DNA of 8,353 nt. It comes from Alphaproteobacteria bacterium UBA3439. GTDB taxonomy: Bacteria; Pseudomonadota; Alphaproteobacteria; Puniceispirillales; Puniceispirillaceae. Every line of letters begins with the position of its first letter. The stretch's first letter is position 1. A program made the translations under genes and the position numbers. Below are positions 1 through 6,922 of this stretch, piece after piece. The DNA lies in assembly GCA_002378605.1 (NCBI GenBank), contig DFSK01000110.1:499-8851 (forward strand), read 5' to 3'. The notes below the pieces were generated by a model that did no database searches, had not been told where the DNA came from, and saw only the letters and a program-made list of their open reading frames with translations.

Positions 1-873
1 GATCGTGAATTATTGGTAATGCAGTCAATTGGCCTTAGCCCCCTGCAGCTTGCCAAGGCACCAATCGCGCTTGGTATTTTACTGACGACCTTTCTGGCGG
101 TAAATACGGTCTATATTTTGCCAACATCTTTTGGCATTTATAAAAATCTACAATTCAAATTGCGGAACAGCATTCCAACAATTTTGTTGCGCGATGGCGT
201 GTTTATCGAGGTTGTTGATGACATGACCATGTTCATTGGGTCGCGTGACGATAATGATATCATGCGTGATCTATTCATCCATGATGCCCGCATCGGTGAT
301 CGAATCATCACAATGACAGCGCAATCAGGCGAATTTATCGAACGTGATGGCAGCCCGACGCTTGTTTTGCAGAAAGGCGAGCGATCCGAGCGCAATGCCG
401 AAGGCCAAAGCGGCGCTGTCTTGCTGTTTGACACGCATTCAGTGACGATCACCCGCAGCACCAGCCAACAAACCGAACGCGCGACAATCGATATCAATGA
501 GGACAGCATCAGCAATTTGCTATCGCCGGATGCCGCCCATTCCCCACAATATTATCTTCAGCGGCATGCCGAAGGCCATTATCGCATTGCGTCGCCCTGG
601 CTAGGACTCGGCTTAGCCCTATTGTCAGCCGCCATTATTTTACGCGGTCAGATCAGACGCGATTTATGGACAAGGCGAGCAAGCCTGAATATTGGCGCTT
701 GTGTTCTCGTCATTGTCGCCGTGGTTGTATCGCGTGGGTCGGTAACAAATAACGCCAGTTTTTGGCCCTTTATCCATCTTAGCGTTTTTGCGCCAATCAT
801 CATCGCATTTTGGCTTCTTCGCCAACCGCGTGAGATGACCGATGCAACATTGCAAAAAAAGGCGCTGACATGA
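1..873 (+). CDS. lptF: LPS export ABC transporter permease LptF (5' truncated)
   Basis: Inner-membrane subunit of the LptB2FG transporter, which extracts lipopolysaccharide from the inner membrane and passes it to the periplasmic Lpt bridge. The frame is open to the window edge: codons before the TTG at 13 read DREL and continue into LVMQSIGLSPLQLA. This matches the cytoplasmic coupling-helix motif (SELxxMRAAGLS-like) that follows TM2 in this family. About 90-100 N-terminal residues, with TM1-TM2, therefore lie upstream, leaving 290 residues visible. In the fragment, residues about 21-44 form TM3, about 45-195 the periplasmic beta-jellyroll, and the C-terminal hydrophobic stretches (about 199-214, 230-245, 255-273) are TM4-TM6. 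The stop overlaps the lptG start (ATGA), so the two are probably translationally coupled. LptF and LptG are paralogues; being first in the pair and adjacent to a clear LptG supports LptF. Assignment to the LptF/LptG family is firm. Confidence 0.92.
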   Translation, partial: DRELLVMQSIGLSPLQLAKAPIALGILLTTFLAVNTVYILPTSFGIYKNLQFKLRNSIPTILLRDGVFIEVVDDMTMFIGSRDDNDIMRDLFIHDARIGDRIITMTAQSGEFIERDGSPTLVLQKGERSERNAEGQSGAVLLFDTHSVTITRSTSQQTERATIDINEDSISNLLSPDAAHSPQYYLQRHAEGHYRIASPWLGLGLALLSAAIILRGQIRRDLWTRRASLNIGACVLVIVAVVVSRGSVTNNASFWPFIHLSVFAPIIIAFWLLRQPREMTDATLQKKALT

Positions 874-1976
874 GCCAATTTGCGCCATTTGGAACCCTGT
901 TTCGCTATTTCGCGTTGCGTTTTGTTGGCTGGGTCACGCTATGTCTTCTTGGTCTCGCATCGATTATCAGCCTGATTCAGACTGTCGAGCTTGTCCGCCG
1001 TGTGAGCGTTTTGACATCTGCCCCGCCCGATATCAATTTTCTCAAAATGGCCCTGTTAAACCTGCCAGCGGTCATTGAACTGATCTTGCCCTTTGCCATG
1101 TTGGCAGGGGCGATGCTGTGTTTTTCATCATGGAACCGAAGCAATGAATTTGTTGCCGTCCGTGGTTTTGGTCAATCAGTCTGGGCTGCTTTAGGGCCAG
1201 CGCTATTTTCAGCATTTGTCATCGGCATGCTTCTTGTGACCGTTATCAACCCAATCGGGGCAGTCACATCGAAACGCCATGAGTCACAAATGGCTGAAAT
1301 TTTTGGCGAGTCGGATGATAATTTTTCAATCTCAACCAGTGGGATATGGATTCGCGACACATTGGAAACCGGAAAATTGATCATCCGCGGCGATGCGTTG
1401 AATGCCGAAACAGCAAGTATTATTAATCCGGTCATCTATCTCTATCACGACAATATCCACTTGAAAGCGCTCTATAAAGCCAGCAGCATGCAATTGACCG
1501 ATAAGGGCTGGATGCTGGATCGCGCCTCACGATGGCAGAAAGATGGGCAGAAAACCGATCTTGGCAATTTGCTGTTGCCAACCGGGCTTGATGCGCTTGA
1601 TCTGCGACAATCCGGCCTTCGCCCCCAATCAATTTCGGTCTATCTGTTACCCGGCTTTATCGACGCGCTTGAACGGGCGGGAATTCCGGCGACCGATTAT
1701 CGGTTTCATCTTTATAAAACATTGTCAGTGCCTCTATTGATGATTGGCATTGCCATGCTTGCAGCGCGCGTAACCTTGACCAATATTTCGCGGGGACGGC
1801 GAAGCCGGCTGTTTTTGCGCGGCGCTTTTCTAGCCATTGTGATTTTCATCTTTAGCTATTTCATGCAGATTTTAGGATCATCCCTGCAGGTGCCAATGTC
1901 GGTTGCAGCTTGGACACCGGCAATTGCCATCTCCTTGGTTGGTGCCATTATCCTTGCCCGAACCGATGAAAGCTGA
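870..1976 (+). CDS. lptG: LPS export ABC transporter permease LptG
   Basis: Partner of LptF in the LptB2FG lipopolysaccharide exporter of the inner membrane. The 368-residue length is normal for the family. Three hydrophobic helices at about 18-40, 66-87 and 106-128 precede a periplasmic beta-rich domain (about 130-280). Three more follow at about 281-301, 315-335 and 347-364. The cytoplasmic coupling helix after TM2, SNEFVAVRGFGQSVW (91-105), is the segment expected to contact the LptB ATPase, which is not encoded in this window. The ATG at 870 shares ATGA with the lptF stop and has an AAAGG-like ribosome site about 7 nt upstream, inside lptF. The next gene, surA, follows after 78 nt. In many relatives the outer-membrane translocon gene lptD sits between these two; here it does not. 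A swap of the LptF and LptG names is possible but unlikely given the order. Confidence 0.93.
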   Translation: MSQFAPFGTLFRYFALRFVGWVTLCLLGLASIISLIQTVELVRRVSVLTSAPPDINFLKMALLNLPAVIELILPFAMLAGAMLCFSSWNRSNEFVAVRGFGQSVWAALGPALFSAFVIGMLLVTVINPIGAVTSKRHESQMAEIFGESDDNFSISTSGIWIRDTLETGKLIIRGDALNAETASIINPVIYLYHDNIHLKALYKASSMQLTDKGWMLDRASRWQKDGQKTDLGNLLLPTGLDALDLRQSGLRPQSISVYLLPGFIDALERAGIPATDYRFHLYKTLSVPLLMIGIAMLAARVTLTNISRGRRSRLFLRGAFLAIVIFIFSYFMQILGSSLQVPMSVAAWTPAIAISLVGAIILARTDES

Positions 1977-2054
1977 TTTATAGTGCTAAATATTGATGCG
2001 GCCCAGCGGGCTACCCGCAACCCCATCTATAACGTCTTGGACAAATTTGAAACC
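1977..2054 (+). other. lptG-surA intergenic region with small GC-rich hairpin
   Basis: This 78-nt gap is the second largest in the window. It holds a perfect 5-bp stem with a 3-nt loop, GCGGG-CTA-CCCGC, at 2006-2018. No T-run follows, so it does not look like an intrinsic terminator. TATAAC at 2028-2033 resembles a -10 box and would put a start site shortly before the surA ATG, but I see no -35 at the usual distance, so a promoter is speculative. The surA frame stays open back to a GTG at 1983, so the gap could formally be read as a 24-residue N-terminal extension. That extension is polar and carries acidic residues (LNIDAAQR...DKFET), and would spoil the signal peptide. No recognisable lptD remnant is visible. 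Confidence 0.35.
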
Positions 2055-3329
2055 ATGATTGCGATGCTGAAAAAAACAAGCCTGATGTCTGCCTTTTGCT
2101 TGCTATTCATGCTGGGTACCAGCATGTCGCAGGCCAATGCCGCGCTGGAAATCGTTGCCAAGGTGAATGGTAAGGCCATTACCAATTATCAAGTTGACCA
2201 GCGCGCCGCCTTTTTGCGCATGGTCACGAATTTGGAAGATACCAAAGAAAACCGCGCCCAGATCAAGCAAGACGCAACACAGATGCTGATCGACGAGATC
2301 TTGAAACTGGATGCTGCCGCTGCGATCGACCCGACCATTGCCCAACGAAGCCGTGAAACCGCCCGCAAACTGGTTGATGAGAATTTTGCGGCCAATGGCA
2401 AGAACGGGTCACAAAGTCTTCGTGAACAAGGCATTGATAGCAGCAATATCCAACAAAAATTCGTTACCGATATTGTGTGGGGCGAGGTCATACGTTTCAA
2501 ATTTCAAACGAAATTTGCTGAATTGGACAATATTGTGAATAAGGTGCTTAGCCGCATCGAAGCCAACGCAAAACAGCCACAAGTCAAGCTAAGCGAAATC
2601 GTTCTTCTTCCCGAACCAAATCGCCCGCTTAACCGTACCCTTATTCTGGCCAATGAAATTATCAAAGCGGTTAATAACGGCGCTAACTTCAATGCCATTG
2701 CCAAACAATATTCAGCGTCAGGAACCGCCGCAAATGGCGGTCAACTTGGCTGGGTTATGCTTGATCAGTTGCCTGTTGATATTCAGGGTCAGGTAAAAAT
2801 GACCAAGATCGGCGCGGTCAGCGCACCGCTTCAACGTGACGGGCTGATTATTTTGATCCGCAATGAAGGCCGCCGTCAGGACGGCGTTGCCGACCCAAGT
2901 CAGGATATTGTGACCATTGCACGGGCGGTCTATCCGCTTGCCAAGGACGCCAGTAATGCCGACAAGCTAGAAGCCGCAGCAAAGCTTGAACGTGACATAG
3001 CATCGATCAATAGCTGTGACGGTCTTGTTGCGCTGAACCAAAGCTATAATTCAGGCATTGCAGGCTTAATCGAGAATATCAGTCTTGGCTCTTTCAACCG
3101 CCCCTTACAGACATTGGTCAATGATCTAAAAATCGCCGTACCAAGCAAGCCTTTGTCATTTAAAGAAGGCATCAGTGTTTTCATGCTGTGCGACCGCACA
3201 TCACCAAAAATCACATTGCCGTCGCGTGATGAGGTGTTGCGGGTTGAATTTGATAAGATTTTTGGGTCGCTTGCCGAACGCTATCTGCTGCGGCTGCGCC
3301 GTTCAGCGGTTATTGAAAATAATTTATAA
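2055..3329 (+). CDS. surA: Periplasmic chaperone / peptidyl-prolyl isomerase SurA
   Basis: SurA-type factor that escorts unfolded outer-membrane proteins across the periplasm towards the BAM machinery. From the ATG at 2055 it is 424 residues, close to E. coli SurA. A Sec signal peptide is clear: MLKK, a hydrophobic core (about 8-24), then QANA with likely cleavage after residue 29. A SurA N-terminal chaperone domain follows (about 31-170). A parvulin domain comes next (about 176-274), with the hallmark GGQLGW at 228-233. A second parvulin-like region (about 285-382) lacks that hallmark and looks degenerate. The C-terminal helix (about 388-420, ending LLRLRRSAVIE) is typical of SurA. The start is uncertain: GTG 1983 adds an acidic leader, while ATG 2055 or ATG 2064 each give a normal signal peptide; none has a strong ribosome site. 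The mature protein has exactly two cysteines (about 321 and 379). pdxA follows after 4 nt. Confidence 0.9.
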   Translation: MIAMLKKTSLMSAFCLLFMLGTSMSQANAALEIVAKVNGKAITNYQVDQRAAFLRMVTNLEDTKENRAQIKQDATQMLIDEILKLDAAAAIDPTIAQRSRETARKLVDENFAANGKNGSQSLREQGIDSSNIQQKFVTDIVWGEVIRFKFQTKFAELDNIVNKVLSRIEANAKQPQVKLSEIVLLPEPNRPLNRTLILANEIIKAVNNGANFNAIAKQYSASGTAANGGQLGWVMLDQLPVDIQGQVKMTKIGAVSAPLQRDGLIILIRNEGRRQDGVADPSQDIVTIARAVYPLAKDASNADKLEAAAKLERDIASINSCDGLVALNQSYNSGIAGLIENISLGSFNRPLQTLVNDLKIAVPSKPLSFKEGISVFMLCDRTSPKITLPSRDEVLRVEFDKIFGSLAERYLLRLRRSAVIENNL

Positions 3330-3333
3330 TCCG

Positions 3334-4335
3334 ATGAAAAACCGCCCCTTGCTCATCACCCCCGGCGAACCTGCAGGTATCGGTGCTGAAATTGCTTTAA
3401 AAGCATGGCAAAGCGGGATCACCGATATTTGCCTGATTGACCAGCCAGCGCATATCGCGCAAATGGCAGCATCACTCGGCATCACGGCAAAACTTCGAGA
3501 AATTAGCGATCCGGCATCATTTGATAGCAGCAGCCAAGATCTGCATGTTATTCCTATTTCATGGAAAGCAGCGCCAGTTGCAGGCACGCCTGATCCGGCC
3601 AATGCGCCGCAGGTAATCGACGCCATCCGGCAAGCCGCCATCTGGAGCCAATCAGGAATCGCCGCAGGAATCGTGACCAACCCCATACAGAAATCATGCC
3701 TTTATGATGCTGGCTTTACCTATCCCGGTCATACTGAATTTCTTGCCAGCCTGTCAAAACCTGTTGCTGGTGCGCCGCTTATGATGCTTGCTTGTGATGA
3801 ATTGCGGGTTGTGCCGGCAACGATCCATATTGCCTTAAACAAGGTTCCAGCCGCCATTTCAACCGCGCTGATCATCGAAAAATGCCAGCTTCTTCATGCC
3901 TGTCTAAAGGCCAATTTCGGCATTAATAATCCGCGTATTGCCGTTTGTGGGCTCAACCCACATGCTGGTGAAAACGGCAATATGGGTGATGAAGATCAGC
4001 AAATTATCCTACCCGCGATTACCAAGCTTCAGGCCGAGGGAGTGATCGCGACAGGGCCGCATCCAGCCGACACTTTATTTCACACCGAGGCGCGCAAAAC
4101 CTATGATGCGGTTTTGGGCATGTATCATGATCAAGTACTTATTCCACTGAAAACAATTGATTTTTTTGGTGGCGTCAATGTGACACTTGGTCTTGATTTC
4201 ATACGAACATCGCCTGATCATGGCACCGGCCTTGATATTGCCGGCCGCGGCATTGCCCGTGCTGACAGCCTGATCGCAGCACTCAGAATGGCCCGCAATT
4301 TTGCGGATAACAGCCAAAACCAAAAGGCGAATTGA
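3334..4335 (+). CDS. pdxA: 4-hydroxythreonine-4-phosphate dehydrogenase PdxA
   Basis: NAD-dependent cytoplasmic enzyme of the DXP-dependent pyridoxal 5'-phosphate pathway. It oxidises 4-phosphohydroxy-L-threonine; the product decarboxylates and is then condensed by PdxJ, which is not encoded here. The length of 333 residues matches E. coli PdxA (329). Visible signatures: N-terminal TPGEPAGIG (9-17), VTNPIQK (114-120), the substrate-site YPGHTEF (130-136), and three metal-ligand histidines at 165 (TIHIAL), 210 (LNPHAGE) and 265 (MYHDQ). The C-terminal block DFIRTSPDHGTGLDIAG (288-304) is also present. The ATG at 3334 is chosen because it lies 4 nt after the surA stop and places the GEPAGIG motif at the usual distance. 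The frame is open further upstream to 3175, but that part only reads surA in another frame. There is no clear Shine-Dalgarno, so translation may be coupled to surA termination. The surA-pdxA-rsmA order is widespread in Proteobacteria. Confidence 0.96.
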   Translation: MKNRPLLITPGEPAGIGAEIALKAWQSGITDICLIDQPAHIAQMAASLGITAKLREISDPASFDSSSQDLHVIPISWKAAPVAGTPDPANAPQVIDAIRQAAIWSQSGIAAGIVTNPIQKSCLYDAGFTYPGHTEFLASLSKPVAGAPLMMLACDELRVVPATIHIALNKVPAAISTALIIEKCQLLHACLKANFGINNPRIAVCGLNPHAGENGNMGDEDQQIILPAITKLQAEGVIATGPHPADTLFHTEARKTYDAVLGMYHDQVLIPLKTIDFFGGVNVTLGLDFIRTSPDHGTGLDIAGRGIARADSLIAALRMARNFADNSQNQKAN

Positions 4336-4392
4336 TGCCCGATTGCACCCGCCACAACAAGACCCGGGTAAATGGGTCAATGAATGGTATAA

Positions 4393-5253
4393 ATGACTGA
4401 TAAGCAACAAATGATCGAGCGGATCGAGGCTTTGCAGCCATTACGCCAGCTTGTTGACTCGATGGATATGCGGGCGCGAAAATCACTTGGGCAGAATTTT
4501 CTGTTTGACCTGAATCTCACCCGCAGGATTGCCCGTTCGGCTGGCGCTTTATCGGGAACGACGATTGAAATTGGCCCGGGCCCCGGCGGATTAACCCGCG
4601 CCCTTCTTCTTGAAGGTGCCGATCATGTGATCGCCATTGAAAAAGACCGTCGCGCCGCTGATGTTCTTGCCGGGTTGACCAGTGCCGCCGGTTCACGCCT
4701 TAGCCTGATCGAAGCTGATGCCATGACCAGTGCGATCTGGGAAATGGGGGATGCACCACGACGAATCATTGCCAATTTGCCGTATAATATCGCCACAACA
4801 TTGCTTATAAGCTGGCTTGGCCATGCCAACGCATTTGCCTCCATGACCTTGATGTTTCAGCGCGAAGTGGCCGAACGCATTACCGCCAAGCCTGGCGACA
4901 CAGCCTATGGTCGGCTAAGCGTTCTAACCGGTTGGCTTGCCGATAGCGAAATCCTGTTTGACGTCCCCGCATCGGCCTTTGTGCCAGCACCAAAAATCAC
5001 CTCGTCGATTGTGCAGATCGTGCCGCTGGACTCGCCACGTTATCCCTGCAGCCAAAAGGCACTTGAAGATATCACCCGCATTGCCTTTGGCCAGCGCCGT
5101 AAGATGCTGCGAAGCTCATTGAAAAAAATTGGGGGTGAAACGCTGTTGAACGCAGCTGGTATTGATCCCGAAAAACGCCCGCAAGACATTGATATAGAGT
5201 CATTTTGTAAGCTGGCCTTACTAGCCGAGGTGGCAGCAAAGCAGACCGCCTAA
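4393..5253 (+). CDS. rsmA: 16S rRNA (adenine(1518)-N6/adenine(1519)-N6)-dimethyltransferase RsmA (KsgA)
   Basis: SAM-dependent enzyme that dimethylates two adjacent adenines in the 3'-terminal hairpin of 16S rRNA during late 30S assembly; its loss classically gives kasugamycin resistance. It has 286 residues, normal for the family. Visible signatures: KSLGQNFLFD (30-39), SAM-binding motif I EIGPGPGGLT (59-68), catalytic motif IV NLPYN (128-132), QREVAERI (156-163), YGRLSV (172-177), FVPAPKITSS (196-205) and FGQRRKMLRSSL (232-243). The ATG at 4393 comes directly after an in-frame TAA, so the gene cannot begin earlier; the short N-terminal lead (PLRQLVDSMDMRARKSLGQ) fits alphaproteobacterial homologues. 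Ribosome-site sequence is weak. A 57-nt gap separates it from pdxA. The TAA stop overlaps the stop of gmk on the other strand by 4 nt. Confidence 0.97.
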   Translation: MTDKQQMIERIEALQPLRQLVDSMDMRARKSLGQNFLFDLNLTRRIARSAGALSGTTIEIGPGPGGLTRALLLEGADHVIAIEKDRRAADVLAGLTSAAGSRLSLIEADAMTSAIWEMGDAPRRIIANLPYNIATTLLISWLGHANAFASMTLMFQREVAERITAKPGDTAYGRLSVLTGWLADSEILFDVPASAFVPAPKITSSIVQIVPLDSPRYPCSQKALEDITRIAFGQRRKMLRSSLKKIGGETLLNAAGIDPEKRPQDIDIESFCKLALLAEVAAKQTA

Positions 5254-5918
5254 TAGCCAGCGCGAAGCCGTTTTACAAAATCGGTTAGCCCAATCTGCCG
5301 ATCACGACGTAGCCGTTCCGCTTGCAAAATCGCCCGAACCTCTTTGACTGCCTGATCAAGGTCTGCATTGACCAATATATAATCATATTCACGGTAATGG
5401 CTGATTTCATCCGAGGCTTTGGCCATTCGCGAAGCAACAACGTCAGCGCTATCTTGGGCGCGGCTTAGCAAGCGTTTTTCAAGATCGCGTGTTGACGGTG
5501 GCAGAATAAACACTGACACCAGATCTTCGCGGCTTGCATCGGCAAGCTGTTGGGTGCCTTGCCAATCAATATCAAACAACACATCGCGCCCGGCGCCAAG
5601 CGCGGCCATCACCGGCGCTGCAGGCGTGCCATAACAATGGTCAAATACTTTCGCATATTCCAGCATTTCACGATTATTGATCATCAAATGAAAATCATCG
5701 GCAGTGACAAAATGATAATCCTTGCCTTCAACCTCACCCGGACGCCGCTTTCGCGTTGTTGCCGAAACCGACAATTCCAAATCATCATCTTCGGCCAAGA
5801 GTCGCCGTGAAATTGATGTCTTTCCCGCGCCAGACGGTGATGACAAGACGAGCATCAGCCCTCTTCGGCCGCCAAGACCATTTTGATGATCAGAGGCTGG
5901 TGATGCATTTTTGGTCAT
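5250..5918 (-). CDS. gmk: Guanylate kinase
   Basis: Cytoplasmic ATP:GMP phosphotransferase that makes GDP for nucleic-acid synthesis and guanine-nucleotide signalling. It has 222 residues, slightly longer than the roughly 205 of E. coli Gmk because of about 18 polar N-terminal residues (MTKNASPASDHQNGLGGR). Visible signatures: P-loop SPSGAGKT (27-34), the GMP-binding segment SVSATTRKRRPGE (50-62) with the following EGKDYHF, YGTP (96-99), and DIDWQG (116-121). The start ATG (5918-5916) overlaps the mltG stop (ATGA), with an AAGGA/AAGG ribosome site inside the end of mltG; this supports both the start choice and translational coupling. It is the last gene of the acpP-fabF-mltG-gmk run, and its TAG stop overlaps the convergent rsmA stop. 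In many alphaproteobacteria yicC lies between mltG and gmk; here there is no space for it. Confidence 0.97.
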   Translation of the reverse strand: MTKNASPASDHQNGLGGRRGLMLVLSSPSGAGKTSISRRLLAEDDDLELSVSATTRKRRPGEVEGKDYHFVTADDFHLMINNREMLEYAKVFDHCYGTPAAPVMAALGAGRDVLFDIDWQGTQQLADASREDLVSVFILPPSTRDLEKRLLSRAQDSADVVASRMAKASDEISHYREYDYILVNADLDQAVKEVRAILQAERLRRDRQIGLTDFVKRLRAGY

Positions 5919-6922
5919 TGTGCCTTGTCCTTTTTGGCTGCCGCTTCAAATTTTCTGAATGTTCTTACATTGCGGTTATGCACGTCCAGTGTTTTCGCAA
6001 ATCTTAACCCGCCTTTGCCATCGGACACAAAATAGAGATAGTCACTATCAGCCGGATTTAACGCCGCCATGATTGAGTCCTCACCCGGATTACAGATTGG
6101 CGTTTTTGGCAACCCTTTGATAACATATGTATTCCACGGTGTTTTTGTTTTGAGATCGGTTTTGGTAATCGGGGTCGGCGTTTGCGGGCTGGCAGCTGCC
6201 GCATACAGCACCGTTGGATCAGATTGCAACCGCATGCCGCGTTTGAGCCGGTTCACTAATACGGCGGCAACAAGACGCCGATCACCATTTGCCGATGCTT
6301 CTTTTTCAATGATTGACGCCATGATCAGCGCATCTTGCGGGGTTTTATAGGGCAGGTTCTTAGCCCGATCAATCCATGCTTCGGCAAGGGCAATTTGCTG
6401 GGTCTGCTGCATCCGGTCGATTAAATCATCACGCGGGGTAGCATAGGTATAGAAATAGGTTTCAGGGCGCAAACTGCCCTCATCTGGCATGGTTTCGATT
6501 GCGCCTGTCAGATGCGGCAGGTCGGTGATGATTTGAACGATATCAGCGCTTCGCAAGCCTTCGACAATGGTTAGGCGGCGTTGATAGCTAAAGCCTTGAT
6601 GAATGACCGACATGGTTTGGCTAAGGCTGGATTTTGCGGGCAGTAAAAATTCACCAGCCTTTGGTAAAAACCTGTTGCCAGCCAGCAGCCGCGCGGCGTC
6701 ATAATGATAAATCTGATGTATCACACCCGCGCGATCCAATGCCGACCGCAGCATTTGATGCCCATCTCCGGGCTCAATAATCACCAAAACATCTTGCTGA
6801 TGGGGGCCGGGGGCGTGCAGCATCCGGTCATGCCAAACATAAACACCCGCCGAAATAATACAGCTAAGAAGCACAATCATGATCGCCGACCGGGATAATA
6901 TCCGGAAGGCTGGCGCAGGCAT
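5915..6922 (-). CDS. mltG: Endolytic peptidoglycan transglycosylase MltG
   Basis: Inner-membrane-anchored lytic transglycosylase (YceG family) that cleaves nascent glycan strands and is thought to set their length by terminating polymerisation. It has 335 residues, close to E. coli MltG (340). Residues about 13-30 form the single N-terminal membrane anchor, with the rest periplasmic. A LysM-like segment (about 46-68, VIIEPGDG...LDRAGVI) precedes the catalytic domain. Family signatures: LRPETYFY (151-158), ASIIEKEA (202-209) with Glu206 the likely catalytic acid by alignment with E. coli Glu218, LQSDPTVLYA (232-241), TPWNTYVIKGLPKTPICNPG (261-280) and YLYFVSDGKGG...FAKTL..H (295-315). The ATG at 6922 overlaps the fabF stop by 1 nt (TGATG) and has a GAGG ribosome site 7 nt upstream. 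The mltG stop overlaps the gmk start. The usual alphaproteobacterial order fabF-mltG is kept. Confidence 0.95.
   Translation of the reverse strand: MPAPAFRILSRSAIMIVLLSCIISAGVYVWHDRMLHAPGPHQQDVLVIIEPGDGHQMLRSALDRAGVIHQIYHYDAARLLAGNRFLPKAGEFLLPAKSSLSQTMSVIHQGFSYQRRLTIVEGLRSADIVQIITDLPHLTGAIETMPDEGSLRPETYFYTYATPRDDLIDRMQQTQQIALAEAWIDRAKNLPYKTPQDALIMASIIEKEASANGDRRLVAAVLVNRLKRGMRLQSDPTVLYAAAASPQTPTPITKTDLKTKTPWNTYVIKGLPKTPICNPGEDSIMAALNPADSDYLYFVSDGKGGLRFAKTLDVHNRNVRTFRKFEAAAKKDKAQ

Noticed and set aside
13..24. TTG at 13 as the start of the first gene
   Set aside because: The frame is open to the window edge and the residues before it continue the conserved coupling-helix motif, so the gene starts outside the window.
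138..515. 125-codon minus-strand open frame opposite lptF
   Set aside because: Composition is that of an antisense shadow, with no recognisable motif and no ribosome site that I can see; lptF is clearly the real gene.
3175..3333. Upstream extension of the pdxA frame by 53 codons
   Set aside because: The segment lies inside surA in another frame and is rich in Cys/Arg; PdxA family length and the N-terminal GEPAGIG position fit the ATG at 3334.
4361..4378. GACCC/GGGTC hairpin in the 57-nt pdxA-rsmA gap
   Set aside because: Only a 5-bp stem with an 8-nt loop and no T-run; too weak to call a terminator or regulator.
5266..5286. Imperfect hairpin near the rsmA/gmk junction as a shared bidirectional terminator
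   Set aside because: It contains a T-T mismatch and a G-T pair, lies within the gmk coding end, and lacks a clear flanking T-run, so it cannot be supported as a terminator.
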